NCBI GenBank assembly: GCA_028291645.1 | Contig: JAQGNU010000019.1 | Span: 1-51,672 of the forward strand | Direction of reading: 5' to 3' | DNA length: 51,672 nucleotides | Source: Nevskia sp. | GTDB lineage: Bacteria; Pseudomonadota; Gammaproteobacteria; Nevskiales; Nevskiaceae | In this document: positions 41,343 to 50,699 of the stretch, piece by piece | How the letters are laid out: every line of letters starts with the position of its first letter | Numbering within the stretch: the first letter of the stretch is position 1 | Translations under genes and position numbers: made by a program | Notes under the pieces: generated by a model | Told to the model about the DNA's origin: nothing | Database searches by the model: none | Seen by the model: only the letters and a program-made list of their open reading frames with translations

Positions 41343-42424
41343 GTCTGCACCCGCGCTTCGCCGGACTTGCTCAGCTGCTCCAATGCTTGTTGACGCTGCG
41401 TCGGTGTTTTTCTGGCCAGCACTTTCGCGGCCGCGAAGAACCCAGCCCAGTCCTTGTGCTGCTGCGAATAGAGTGCTGTAAATGCTGGAACCCAGCCGTG
41501 ATAGAGCCCGAATGGCAGCAGGCGCGCATTGTTGATGTCGGCGTTGACCCAGGCGTCGTAACCGCTGTAGCCCTGCCACTGCGTGTCGCGCAGCGCGCGA
41601 TAGTCGGCGCGCAGGCGCGCGATCTCGGCTTGCTTGGCGGCGCGCATGTCGGCCACTGGCAAGCCGCTCGCGTAGAGCTTCGCCAGCCGCTCGCGCACAG
41701 CGAGAATCAACCGTGTGAATTGCTGCTCGCGCGCGTCGGCGACGCCTGCCTGCGGCGGCAGGCCGCGCGCGGTGCGCCATTGCCGCAGCCCTTCCTGCTC
41801 GACGAACGTCGCGAAGGATTCGTTGAACGCAGTATCGCCCTTCACGTACAGCTGCTGATGTGCCAGCTCGTGAAAGATGCTGCTGTGCAGTCGATCGTCG
41901 TTCCAACCCATCATCGTGTTGAGGATCGGATCATCGAACCAGCCGAGCGTGGAATAGGCCGGCACGCCACCAATCGCCGTGTCGTCTCCCGTCGCTTTCA
42001 AACGTAGCGCTTCGGCCTGCGCCGCCTCGCGCGAGTAATACCCGCGATAAGCCACGCAGCCGGCAATCGGGAAACAATGCGTCACCGCGGCCAGCGAAAA
42101 TTCCGGCGTCGCAAAGACGTTCCACATCGCGCTCGATCGGCCGAGATCGGCGTACAGCGTATAGCTGCCGTTGCGCGGCAGCTTCAGCGTATCCGATGCA
42201 AACGCGCGCGCGGTCTGCGCCAGCTGCAGGCGCTGTTTCAGCGCCGGATCGGCCTTGGGATCGGCCAGTACCTCGGCGATCGGCCGGCGTGCGTCCAGCA
42301 GCTGGTATTCACCGCGCGCGAGCTGGCTGTAGTAGGACACCGTCGAGCAGCCGGACAGCAGTGCGCAGGCCAACGCCAGCGCGGTCAGCAACAGCGATTT
42401 CGAGCCCTGGGGAGATGCGAACAC
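41339..42424 (-). CDS. Predicted aminopeptidase lipoprotein (PF10023-like)
   Basis: A 361-residue lipoprotein with a type II signal ending in lipobox LLSGC (Cys near 26), so it should be anchored in the outer or inner membrane facing the periplasm. The zinc-protease motif HELAHQQLY is at about 184-192, with NESFATFVEQEGL about 20 residues later supplying a downstream Glu ligand. This gluzincin-like layout is typical of the PF10023 predicted aminopeptidases. It heads the operon with rsmE, pyrC, the dehydratase and tag. Confidence 0.88.
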   Translation of the reverse strand: MFASPQGSKSLLLTALALACALLSGCSTVSYYSQLARGEYQLLDARRPIAEVLADPKADPALKQRLQLAQTARAFASDTLKLPRNGSYTLYADLGRSSAMWNVFATPEFSLAAVTHCFPIAGCVAYRGYYSREAAQAEALRLKATGDDTAIGGVPAYSTLGWFDDPILNTMMGWNDDRLHSSIFHELAHQQLYVKGDTAFNESFATFVEQEGLRQWRTARGLPPQAGVADAREQQFTRLILAVRERLAKLYASGLPVADMRAAKQAEIARLRADYRALRDTQWQGYSGYDAWVNADINNARLLPFGLYHGWVPAFTALYSQQHKDWAGFFAAAKVLARKTPTQRQQALEQLSKSGEARVQT

Positions 42425-42513
42425 CGCGCTAGTTTAACGCCGCCATACACGCCGCTCGCATATTGAGCACGACCCAAGCGAGCCCGCGAACTCACAGGTG
42501 CGAGCGTTGCGCC

Positions 42514-44667
42514 TTAGGCGATCGCCTCCACTGTCACCGGTACGCCATTCAATGCAGCGTTGCCGGACACTGCATCGAGAAAGTTCTCGTCGGTCAGATC
42601 ATTGTTGCTGACGCCGGCATGCGCCTGCGCGATATCGAGCCGCGTGCCATCGCGATCATGCCCCCAGCCGTGCGGCAGGCTGACGACACCCCGCATCATC
42701 TCGTCGCTGGCACTGACTTCGACGACGACACGGCCGACGCGCGAGCGCACTTCCACGCGCGCACCGTCACTGAGCCCGCGCAAAGCCAGATCGGCCGGAT
42801 GCATCAGCAATTGCGTGCGCACGGGACCTTTCACCAGGCGCTGGAAGTTGTGCATCCAGGAGTTGTTGCTGCGCAGGTGACGCCGTCCGATCAGCTTCAG
42901 CGGCGTGCCGACATCCGGCGCACCCAGTTGCTGGCCGAAATGCTGCAGTTCGACGAGCAGTTCCGGCGGTGTGCATTGGATGCGCCGGTCCTTGTGGGCC
43001 AGCCGCTGTGGCAGACAGGGTTCCATCGCACCCAGATCGATGCCGTGCGGATTTTCCTGCAGTTTTTTCAGCGTCAGCGCGGCCGGATGCTTGCGCATCG
43101 CGCCGTAAGGTCCGCTGCGCAGGCCCATGTCGATGATCTGATGCGGCTGCGGAAACGCGTCGCGCTTGAGCCCGAGCCTTGCTGCAACGCGCGCGCCGAG
43201 GCCTTCGAAAATTTCCCAGTCGTGCAGCGTGCCGGCCGGCTTGTCGAACAGCGCTTCGCTGTAGCGCGTGGTGTTGCGCACGGCGAACACGTGGAAGATC
43301 AGATCGTAGTGATCGTGTTCGAGCGCTGCGGTCGGTGGCAGGATCAGATGCGCATGACGCGTGGTCTCGTTCAGATACAGATCGACCGACAGCATGAAAT
43401 CCAGACCCGACAGCGCGCGGTCGAGCTGCGCACCGTTCGGCGTCGACAGCACCGGATTGCCGGCGCTGGTGATCAGCGCGCGGATGTTGGTGCTGTCGGC
43501 GCTCGCGGGCGGCGTCAGGATTTCCTCGGCGAGTGCCGCGACCGGCAGTTCGCCGGCGAATTCGGGCAAGCCGCGCACGCGGCTCTTCCATTTGCCAAAG
43601 TGGCCGGGGCGCGACACCGGCGAATCGACCAGATCGACCGCCATGCGCGCGAACATGGTGCCACCGGCACGGTCCAGGTTGCCGGTGACGATGTTGAGCA
43701 GCTGGATCAGCCACTGCGTCAGCGTGCCGAATTGCTGCGTCGATACGCCCATGCGTCCATAGGCTGCCGCGCCCTCCGCAGCGGCAAACTCGCGTGCGAT
43801 GCGGCGGATGATGGCCGCGTGCACGCCGCAATGCGCGGCCAGCACGTCGAGATCGAATGCAGTGATCGCAGCGGCGGCGGCGTCGATACCGTCGCTGAAC
43901 GCGCCGAGCCGATCGAGCCGCGTCAGCTGCTCGTCGAAAACGACTTTCAGCAGCCCCAGCATGAAGGCGGCATCGGTGCCCGGATGCACGAAATGATGCT
44001 CGTCGGCGACTTCGGCGGTCTCGCTGCGACGTGGATCGAGCACCACCATCTTGCCGCCGCGCGCCTGCAGCGCTTTCAGGCGATTGCGGAAGTCCGGCAC
44101 CGTCATCAGGCTGCCGTTGGAAGCCATCGGGTTGGCGCCGAGCACCAGGAAATAATGACTGCGATCGATGTCGGCGATCGGCACCAGCAACTGGTGGCCG
44201 TACATCCAATAGGCGAGCAGCTGATGCGGCAGCTGATCGACCGAGGTCGCCGAAAAGCGCGTGCGCGATTTCAGCGTCTGCAGCAGCCGCGGCGCATGCG
44301 TCATCGAGCCGTAGTTGTGCACGGTGGGATTGCCCAGATAGCTGGCGATCGCATCGCCGCCATGCGCGCGCTGGACTTCGACTAGTCGATCGGCGGCGTA
44401 GTCGAGCGCTTCGTCCCAGCCGATTTCCTCCCAACCGCTCGCGGTACGGCGCAGCGGCGTGCGCAGACGGTTCGGGTCTTCGTGGATGTCTTTCAGCGCG
44501 ATCGCTTTCGGGCAGATGTGGCCGCGCGATAGCGGATCGGCTTCGTCGCCGCGGATCGACAGGATCTCGTTGCCGCGCACGCGAATTTCGAGACCGCAGA
44601 TCGCCTCGCACAGATTGCAGGCGCGGTAATGCGTTTGGATAGCGGCGTCAGTCTGTGCTGGATTCAT
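42514..44667 (-). CDS. Molybdopterin-dependent oxidoreductase (formate dehydrogenase/nitrate reductase-like)
   Basis: A 717-residue DMSO-reductase superfamily enzyme. The N-terminal [4Fe-4S] ligands are Cys17, Cys20, Cys24 and Cys52 (CNLCEAICG ... GHICPK). Molybdopterin-binding regions run through domains II-IV (LGANPMASNGS, DPRRSETAEVAD, ITSAGNPVLSTPN). The C-terminal dinucleotide-binding domain ends with LPHGWGHDRDG and NNDLTDENFLDAVSG. There is no Tat signal, so it is cytoplasmic. The Mo ligand is not clear from sequence alone (ATSVDQ is the candidate region). No electron-transfer subunit is adjacent; the substrate is unknown. Confidence 0.9.
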   Translation of the reverse strand: MNPAQTDAAIQTHYRACNLCEAICGLEIRVRGNEILSIRGDEADPLSRGHICPKAIALKDIHEDPNRLRTPLRRTASGWEEIGWDEALDYAADRLVEVQRAHGGDAIASYLGNPTVHNYGSMTHAPRLLQTLKSRTRFSATSVDQLPHQLLAYWMYGHQLLVPIADIDRSHYFLVLGANPMASNGSLMTVPDFRNRLKALQARGGKMVVLDPRRSETAEVADEHHFVHPGTDAAFMLGLLKVVFDEQLTRLDRLGAFSDGIDAAAAAITAFDLDVLAAHCGVHAAIIRRIAREFAAAEGAAAYGRMGVSTQQFGTLTQWLIQLLNIVTGNLDRAGGTMFARMAVDLVDSPVSRPGHFGKWKSRVRGLPEFAGELPVAALAEEILTPPASADSTNIRALITSAGNPVLSTPNGAQLDRALSGLDFMLSVDLYLNETTRHAHLILPPTAALEHDHYDLIFHVFAVRNTTRYSEALFDKPAGTLHDWEIFEGLGARVAARLGLKRDAFPQPHQIIDMGLRSGPYGAMRKHPAALTLKKLQENPHGIDLGAMEPCLPQRLAHKDRRIQCTPPELLVELQHFGQQLGAPDVGTPLKLIGRRHLRSNNSWMHNFQRLVKGPVRTQLLMHPADLALRGLSDGARVEVRSRVGRVVVEVSASDEMMRGVVSLPHGWGHDRDGTRLDIAQAHAGVSNNDLTDENFLDAVSGNAALNGVPVTVEAIA

Positions 44668-44719
44668 GGTTCAGTCTCCTTACCGCATCACCAAGCCTTG
44701 ATCGGGCCTTGATCGGGCT

Positions 44720-45415
44720 TCAGTGCAGCTGCGCGAGCGTGCGCTGCGTGCGCGGCAGATAGTAATGTTCCGGATTCAAGGACACGACGACGCACGTCGC
44801 ACGGCCGAGCAGCAAACGTCGCGGCACCAGACCGATGAAACGCGAATCGGCCGAGTCATCGCGATTGTCGCCCAGCATCAGGTATTGTCCGGCCGGCACA
44901 TCGACCGGTGCGAACGAACGCAGCGCGCCGCGCTCGGGCAGGAACATCACCGCATGATCGAGTTGCCCGAGCTGCTCGCGCTCGAGTTGGTGCGGCACCG
45001 CGGTGAATTCCGCGACCATGCCGGGCGCGGTGTCGTCACCGAGCGGCGCGTAGCTCGCCTTCACGCCATTGATGTAAAGCTGTTCGTCGCGCATCGCGAT
45101 GCGATCACCGGGCAGACCGATCAGCCGCTTCACCAGCGTCTTGCCGTTGGCCGGCGACTCGAACACGACGATGTCGCCGCGCTGCGGCAGCTCGCCGTCG
45201 GTCAGGCGGATCAGCGTGAACGGCACGCGCAGGCCGAACTCCAGCTTGTGCACCCAGATGCGATCGCCTTCCATCAGCGTCGGATTCATCGAACCGCTCG
45301 GCACCACCATCCAATCGGCGATCGCGGAACGGAAGCCGAACATCAACGGCAGGAAAATCAGCAGCGCACGATTGCTGCGCCAGAACTGCACCAGCCACAC
45401 GTTCAGTCTGCTCAT
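44720..45415 (-). CDS. lepB: Signal peptidase I
   Basis: A membrane-bound Ser-Lys protease that removes Sec/Tat signal peptides. Of 231 residues, one N-terminal TM/anchor is at about 17-36, nucleophile Ser42 in PSGSMNPTL (box B), general base Lys96 in VKRLIGLPGD (box D) and GDNRDDSADSR (box E) near 187-197. It is shorter than E. coli LepB, with a single N-terminal TM segment. rnc and era are not next to it, so it may be a second paralogue away from the usual lepA-lepB-rnc cluster. Confidence 0.95.
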   Translation of the reverse strand: MSRLNVWLVQFWRSNRALLIFLPLMFGFRSAIADWMVVPSGSMNPTLMEGDRIWVHKLEFGLRVPFTLIRLTDGELPQRGDIVVFESPANGKTLVKRLIGLPGDRIAMRDEQLYINGVKASYAPLGDDTAPGMVAEFTAVPHQLEREQLGQLDHAVMFLPERGALRSFAPVDVPAGQYLMLGDNRDDSADSRFIGLVPRRLLLGRATCVVVSLNPEHYYLPRTQRTLAQLH

Positions 45416-45449
45416 CGGTGCCGCTCCTATTGTGCTGCGATCAGTATGC

Positions 45450-46391
45450 CTATTTCCGGTCGAGCCAGACTTCCAGGCCTTGCGTGTTCAGTTCCATATC
45501 GAAGGCCAGCAGTTCACGCGCCTGCGCGGGCGTTACCGGCGCCTGCAGCGCGGCGACTTCCTGCAGTGCCAGCTGCATTAGCGCCTGCTTGATCGCCGCA
45601 TGCCGCTGCGGCGATTGCGCTTGCGCACGCGCGAGCCGCTGGTAGTCGGCGAGTCCGCGGCGCAGATCGCCCGCCAGCTTGGCGATATTGCCGACGCGGC
45701 CGTAGTGCGTCAGATACGCCCAGGCTGGATGCGTCGCCAGCAGGCGCTCCAGCGTGGTCAACCAGGCCTCGGGCTGGAACTGCACCGGCGTCGTGGTCGG
45801 GAACAGAAACGCGCCTTGTGGGCCATCGAATTCGCGGTAGGACAGACCGAACACATCGCCGGTGAACCAGCCGCGGCTGCGCGCATCCCACACCGCGAAA
45901 TGATGGCGCGCATGGCCGGGCGCATCGATGAACAGCAGTTCGCGGCCGTTGAAGTCGAGCGTGAAATTATCGTCGGCGACCAGCACGCGCGCCTGCGGCA
46001 CCGGCAGGATTTCGCCGTACAGCGCCGTCATATTTTCAGCGCCATACACCACGCTGGCGCTGTTGATCAGCTTGGACGGATCGCGCATGTGGCGCGCGCC
46101 GCGCGGATGGATCACCAGCTGCGCATTCGGCAACTCACGCAGCATTAAACCCGCGCCGCCGGCATGATCCAGATGCACATGCGTAGGAATGACATACGCA
46201 ACCTGCTCGCGTGCGATGCCGCGCTGCCGCAGCACGTCCAGCAAGCCCGGTACCGACAAGGACGTGCCGCAGTCGATGAAGGCATATGCATCGCCGCTGC
46301 GCAGCAGATAGCAGCAGGCGAGACCGGCGCGATGCTGCTCGGTATCGACACAGACGATCTCGTATTCGTAGTCGATGGTTGCCGGGCGCAT
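45450..46391 (-). CDS. MBL-fold metallohydrolase
   Basis: A 313-residue metallo-beta-lactamase-fold hydrolase, glyoxalase II-like subgroup. The metal motif is THVHLDHAGG (about 70-79). Later ligands are His in APGHARHHFAV (about 157-167), Asp in FTGDVFGLS, and His in LTHYGRVG. The C-terminal 90 residues are helical. It is probably cytoplasmic. It lies 34 bases upstream of lepB on the same strand, so a shared transcript is possible. A MITE sits just upstream of its start (46455). Confidence 0.87.
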   Translation of the reverse strand: MRPATIDYEYEIVCVDTEQHRAGLACCYLLRSGDAYAFIDCGTSLSVPGLLDVLRQRGIAREQVAYVIPTHVHLDHAGGAGLMLRELPNAQLVIHPRGARHMRDPSKLINSASVVYGAENMTALYGEILPVPQARVLVADDNFTLDFNGRELLFIDAPGHARHHFAVWDARSRGWFTGDVFGLSYREFDGPQGAFLFPTTTPVQFQPEAWLTTLERLLATHPAWAYLTHYGRVGNIAKLAGDLRRGLADYQRLARAQAQSPQRHAAIKQALMQLALQEVAALQAPVTPAQARELLAFDMELNTQGLEVWLDRK

Positions 46392-46454
46392 GTATTCCTT
46401 GTCTATCTAGCGGTCGCCATCGATGGCCAATCATTGAACGGCAAACACACCTTA

Positions 46455-46599
46455 GGGAACCTCTGAAGAAGCGTCGCGAGCGAAGGCAGGTCGTGCGAAC
46501 CCGGAGCGGAGGAACCGCAGCATACATAGGAGTATGTGAGGATTCCGAGCACCGGATTCGCGCGAGATGCCGAGCGCAGCAGCTTATTCAGAGGTTCCC
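46455..46599. mobile_element. 145-bp MITE-like element, copy 2
   Basis: This copy has the same length and ends as copy 1 (4642-4786), 7 differences in 145 bases. The terminal base pair is G/C here versus A/T there, so the inverted repeat is kept. TA flanks both sides (46453-46454 and 46600-46601). It sits between the divergent-looking start of the MBL gene and the stop of the wax-ester synthase; the stop TAG of that gene consists of the right TA flank plus the element's last base. Confidence 0.88.
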
Positions 46600-48074
46600 T
46601 AGCGCGCGGTCCGCATTTGTCGGCGCAAACGTTTGGGCTGCTCCACCACATTTGCTGCCGTCGCCAGCTCCTGCAGTGAACCCTCAAGCAGATCCATCAG
46701 ATGTTCGATGTCCGGCACGGTGCCGCGGTGTGCGGTGAGGCCGACATCGAGCTGATCGCAATAGCTCAGCACCGTAAGGTTGAACGCGAGGCCGTGATAC
46801 GGAATGCTGATCGGGTAATTCGCCAGCAGCGGCGCACCGGCCAGATACAAGGGCACCGGCGGTCCCGGCACGTTGGAAATCACCAGGTTGAACGGCGGGT
46901 GCAGCAGGTCGCGATTGACGAAGCTTTCGTAGAGCCGCGCGGCGCTGCCCATCAAAGCCGGTGCCGGCAGTTCCATCCAGTCCATCAGCGTCTTCGCCGG
47001 CACCGCACGGTGCGAGGTCTTCAGGTGCGCCGTACCGAGCGCGATCGCCGCGGCGCGGGCCAGCGGGTCGGCCAGGTGCGTCGGCAGGTCGGCGCTCAGC
47101 ATGGTCAGCCGATTGCCGCCCTCGCCGCGCTGCGCGCGCGCGCGCACCGACACCGGCACGGCCGCGGTCAGCGGCCGCTCCGGCAACTCGTTTTTTTCCA
47201 GCAGATAGGCGCGCAGCGCACCGGCGCAGACGGCCAGCAGCACGTCGTTGACGGTGATGTGCAAAGCCTTCTTAATCGCCTTCATCCGCGCCAGCGACAG
47301 CGATCTGCAGGCATAGGAACGATTGGCGTCGATGGTGGCGTTGAAGCGTGTGCGCGGCGCCGGGCGCAGTCGACCCGCGCTCGATTCCTCGCCCGGCAGT
47401 TCCATCGAAGTGGTTTCGCCGCTGCCGAAAAATGGCCGGGTCAGCTGCCAGGCGAGTGCTGCGTTTTCGCGCACCACCTGCACCAGGGCACGTTGGCGCC
47501 GCCACAATTCGCGTGCGGTAAACAGCAAGCGGTCGATCGCCAGCGGCACTTCATCCATGTCCGCGGGAATGCCAGGATCGGCCGGCGTTACCGCGTGCGG
47601 CGTCAGATCGAGCAATTTGCCGAGCAGCTGCGCGCTGGCAATGCCATCGCTGCAGGCATGATGGATCAGCGAAATGCAGGCGACGCGCTGCCGCGACAGA
47701 CCTTCGACGTAGTAGAACGCCCACAGCGGGCGACTGCGATCCAGCGGTTTCGAGATCAACTCGGCAACCAGCTCGGCGAGTTGCCGATCGCGTCCCGGCG
47801 CTTTCAACGTGAGCCGCTGGACGTGATCGCCGAGGCGAAAGTCCGGATCGTCGATCCAGAACGCCGGGATCAGGTTCAGCGGCATCGTCACCAGACGTCG
47901 GCGCAGGATCGGTAACAGATACAGGCGTTCGGCAATGCGTGCACGCACTGCTGCGAAACCGAAATTGGCCGGCGCGCGTTTCAGATCCAACACGCTGACG
48001 CAGCCGACATGCATCGGTGCATCGGCCGTCTCCAGATTCAAAAAGGCCGAATCCAGGCCGCTCAACTGCTTCAT
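46599..48074 (-). CDS. Wax-ester synthase/diacylglycerol acyltransferase (WES/DGAT)
   Basis: A bifunctional acyltransferase making storage wax esters or triacylglycerol from acyl-CoA at the inner membrane. It has 491 residues. The catalytic motif HHACSDG (138-144) has the H-H-x-x-x-D-G form, and later conserved segments NDVLLAVCAGALRAYL and NLVISNVPGPPVPLYLAGA (about 390-408) are present. PLWAFYYVEGL is also typical. ATG 48074 gives the usual start LSGLDSAFL. It suggests that the organism can store neutral lipid. The stop codon overlaps the MITE edge. Confidence 0.93.
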   Translation of the reverse strand: MKQLSGLDSAFLNLETADAPMHVGCVSVLDLKRAPANFGFAAVRARIAERLYLLPILRRRLVTMPLNLIPAFWIDDPDFRLGDHVQRLTLKAPGRDRQLAELVAELISKPLDRSRPLWAFYYVEGLSRQRVACISLIHHACSDGIASAQLLGKLLDLTPHAVTPADPGIPADMDEVPLAIDRLLFTARELWRRQRALVQVVRENAALAWQLTRPFFGSGETTSMELPGEESSAGRLRPAPRTRFNATIDANRSYACRSLSLARMKAIKKALHITVNDVLLAVCAGALRAYLLEKNELPERPLTAAVPVSVRARAQRGEGGNRLTMLSADLPTHLADPLARAAAIALGTAHLKTSHRAVPAKTLMDWMELPAPALMGSAARLYESFVNRDLLHPPFNLVISNVPGPPVPLYLAGAPLLANYPISIPYHGLAFNLTVLSYCDQLDVGLTAHRGTVPDIEHLMDLLEGSLQELATAANVVEQPKRLRRQMRTAR

Positions 48075-48181
48075 CCTCGGTTTGCTCCGTTGCCGCCCCA
48101 ACCGGCTTGCACCCTGATAACGGTTCCTAGCCTACGCCTTTGAGTGAGCTCGTTGCGACGTAATACCCGATCGCGCGCGGG

Positions 48182-49150
48182 CTATTCCGCAGCGTCCTCG
48201 TTGCGCACCACTGGCCGATCGAGATCGAAATCCTCGTACGAAGCGGGATCGTCGGAGGGCTCGAGATGGGTGAACGCCGTGACCATCGGCAAGCGTTGCG
48301 CCAAACGATCTTCGACACGCTCGACCAGATCGTGGCCGCGCTTGACCGACCAGTGGCCCGGCACCAGTACGTGAAAATTGACGAAGCGCCGCGCTGCCGA
48401 AACGCGCGTGCGCACTGCGTGGAACTCGACGTCGCCGGGTGCGCCTTCGTCGCGGAACTGCTGCAACACCTCGTGCAGAATCTGCTGCTCTTCCGGCGGC
48501 CAGGCGGCATCCATCAAGCCCATCGCGGATTCGCGGATCAGGCCGAAGCCGGCCCACAGCACCTGCAGCGCTACCGCCAGCGCGATCAGCGGATCGAGCC
48601 ACAGCCAGCCGGTCAAAGTCACCAGCACCACACCGACGATGACGCCGAGCGTGGTCCACACGTCCGCCATCAGATGACGCGCGTCGGCATCGAGCGTGAT
48701 CGAGCGATAACGCCGCGCCGCACGCGCCAGCCAGCGCGCCAGCGCGAAATTCAGCACGGTGGCGACGGCGGCGACGACCAGTCCGATCGCGGGTTGCTGC
48801 AGCGCCTGCGGCGCCAGCATGCGCGATACGGCAGCGACCGCGATCGCTGCCGCGGCGACGAAGATCAGCATGCCCTCGAAGCCGCTGGAGAAATACTCCG
48901 CCTTGGTGTGGCCGTAGGCGTGTTCGTCGTCCGGCGGCTGCGCGGCGAGTCGCAGCATCAGCAAGGCCATCGCCGCGCCGCCAAGGTTGGTCAGCGTCTC
49001 CAGCGCGTCCGATAACAGTCCCACCGATCCGGTGGCCCACCACGCGTAAAACTTCAGCGCCAGCACCAGCAGCGCCACACCGACCGATACGGCGGCATAG
49101 CGCGTCAGCGGCGGCGCGGCCAAGGGGACTTTCGATGCGGAGGCGTTCAC
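48182..49150 (-). CDS. Cation diffusion facilitator (CDF) family metal transporter
   Basis: A 322-residue Zn2+/Fe2+/H+ antiporter-like protein. Six TM helices are followed by a cytoplasmic C-terminal metal-sensing domain (about 225-310). Site A ligands are seen in LLSDALETLTNL (TM2) and HLMADVWTTLGV (TM5, H-x3-D). EHAYGHTKAEYFSSGFEG is the conserved cytoplasmic loop. The C-terminal EFHAVRTRVSAARRFVNFHV adds His residues. GTG 49150 places TM1 at the usual distance; GTG 49225 is an alternative and neither has a strong ribosome site. Metal specificity is undetermined. Confidence 0.9.
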   Translation of the reverse strand: MNASASKVPLAAPPLTRYAAVSVGVALLVLALKFYAWWATGSVGLLSDALETLTNLGGAAMALLMLRLAAQPPDDEHAYGHTKAEYFSSGFEGMLIFVAAAAIAVAAVSRMLAPQALQQPAIGLVVAAVATVLNFALARWLARAARRYRSITLDADARHLMADVWTTLGVIVGVVLVTLTGWLWLDPLIALAVALQVLWAGFGLIRESAMGLMDAAWPPEEQQILHEVLQQFRDEGAPGDVEFHAVRTRVSAARRFVNFHVLVPGHWSVKRGHDLVERVEDRLAQRLPMVTAFTHLEPSDDPASYEDFDLDRPVVRNEDAAE

Positions 49151-49294
49151 AGAAGAGATTCTAATCGGTGCCGGAGATGAGGCAGTAGCGCTCGAGCCAT
49201 CGCAGGCGCCGAACTTTTGCAACACTGTGCGCTCTTTCTATGGCGATTATTGAAGCGGCCACTAAGCGCTTGAAAGAGGACCGAGTGATATCTG

Positions 49295-50152
49295 ATGACA
49301 ATGAGGCTTAGGTTTTTTGCGGCCGCATTCAGCCTGGCCGGCTGCGGCGGCGCCTATGCGCAACAGGCCGGCGATAACCTTATCCAGCTCGGCTACGGCC
49401 ACGTCCTCACGCTCGACAGCAGCCAGCCGCTACGCACGACGCTGAACACTTCGGTGCTGACCGATCTGCTCGGCATACGTTCGCCATTCGTTTCGCCCGG
49501 CACCGAATCGAGCGTCGGCGATTCCAGTACGGTGTTCTTCTCGATGAAGCACTTCTTCAGCGATCACATTGCAGTCGCTGCCGACGGCGGCATCCCGGCG
49601 CATTTCAAGATTTCCGGCCACGGCGTGATCCGGCCGACCGGCGTAACCGGGACTTTGTTCAACGTCGATTTGGGCGATCGCGCCAACAATCCCCTCGCCA
49701 CCGCCAAACAGTGGACGCCAGCGATGCTGGCGCAGTACTACTTCGGCGCAGCCACCGCCGAGTTGCGGCCTTTTGTCGGCATCGGTGCGTCCTACACCTG
49801 GTTTACCCAGGTCAATCTCGATCCCAATTTCGAAGCGGCGTCGGAAGCCAATTTCGGCCAGGTCCTGGCACTCGCCAACGGCAAGCCAAGGCCGACGCAC
49901 GTTACCGCGTATGCCTCGTCCTCGTTTCAGCCGCTGTTCAACCTCGGCGTCACCCAGCGCATCACCAGCCACTGGAGTCTGAGCGCATCGATGACCTACG
50001 CGATGCTGCACACCCGGGCCGACATCAAGATCAAGGCGCGCGACGATACGGTGTTGTCGGATTCGACCACCCGCATCGGCATCAATCCGCTGGCGATGAC
50101 TTTATTCCTCGGCTACAACTTCGGTCCCGGCATACCGTTCCTGCACCACTGA
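49295..50152 (+). CDS. OmpW-family outer-membrane protein
   Basis: A 285-residue protein with a signal peptide (to about 23, AYA/Q). The mature barrel shows the OmpW pattern: FFSDHIAVAADGGIPAHFKI (about 88-107), PAMLAQYYFG, LRPFVGIGASYTWFTQ and the C-terminal GINPLAMTLFLGYNF. Members form small hydrophobic channels in the outer membrane. The protein is longer than E. coli OmpW, with extended loops at about 48-75 and 110-130. The final residues PFLHH follow the last strand. Start is ATG 49295 or 49301. Confidence 0.88.
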   Translation: MTMRLRFFAAAFSLAGCGGAYAQQAGDNLIQLGYGHVLTLDSSQPLRTTLNTSVLTDLLGIRSPFVSPGTESSVGDSSTVFFSMKHFFSDHIAVAADGGIPAHFKISGHGVIRPTGVTGTLFNVDLGDRANNPLATAKQWTPAMLAQYYFGAATAELRPFVGIGASYTWFTQVNLDPNFEAASEANFGQVLALANGKPRPTHVTAYASSSFQPLFNLGVTQRITSHWSLSASMTYAMLHTRADIKIKARDDTVLSDSTTRIGINPLAMTLFLGYNFGPGIPFLHH

Positions 50153-50249
50153 GCGCTTATGCTCGGGTGCGAGGACGGTAGCGGCTGGACTTAAGCGGGC
50201 CCGGAACTGGCGTCGCACGAAACTGCAGCGGCAAACGCTGAACGCGCGG

Positions 50250-50699
50250 CTACTTCACCACGCGCAGTTTCGGGCGTCCGCTCGGACGCGGCGCTTCCGG
50301 TGGCGGCTCACGGCCATCGCTGCTGCCGTGATCCTGGCCGTCGCCGGGCGGACCTGCAACCGCCGCCGCGGGTTCGGGTTCGCCGAACATGACGCCTTCG
50401 CCGTTTTCGCGCGCATACACCGCCAGCACCGCCGCGCTCGGCACCCAGATATCGTGCGGAGCCCCGCCGAAGCGCGCGGAGAAATAGATCGGATCGCGCC
50501 GCAGATCGAGCCCGCGCACGGCCATTGGGCTGATGTCGAGTGCGATGCGGCCGTCGCGCACGAAAGCCGACGGCACGGTGACGCCGGGTTGGTCGGCAGC
50601 GATCAGCAGATACGGCGTAAAGCCGGCCTCCAGCGCCCAATCGTAAATCGCACGAATCAGGTACGGCCGGCGCGAGGGAATGGCGGCGGGCGTGCTCAC
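50250..50699 (-). CDS. sspB: SspB-like ClpXP specificity factor
   Basis: An adaptor that delivers ssrA-tagged proteins to ClpXP. Of 149 residues, the substrate-binding domain is at about 5-110 (RPYLIRAIYDWALEAGFTPY ... LDISPMAVRGL ... ISARFGG-like strand YFSARFGG). An acidic/Gly/Pro linker follows, and the C-terminal ClpX-binding tail RPKLRVVK is nearly the E. coli RPALRVVK. The GTG start at 50699 overlaps the sspA TGA (GTGA), so expression is coupled. Confidence 0.95.
   Translation of the reverse strand: MSTPAAIPSRRPYLIRAIYDWALEAGFTPYLLIAADQPGVTVPSAFVRDGRIALDISPMAVRGLDLRRDPIYFSARFGGAPHDIWVPSAAVLAVYARENGEGVMFGEPEPAAAVAGPPGDGQDHGSSDGREPPPEAPRPSGRPKLRVVK

Noticed and set aside
42463..44385. 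Long plus-strand open frame (640 codons) antisense to the molybdopterin oxidoreductase
   Set aside because: His/Arg/Gln-rich translation without any domain; a GC-driven shadow of the real minus-strand gene, as are the long antisense frames over the amidase, saccharopine-like and protease genes.
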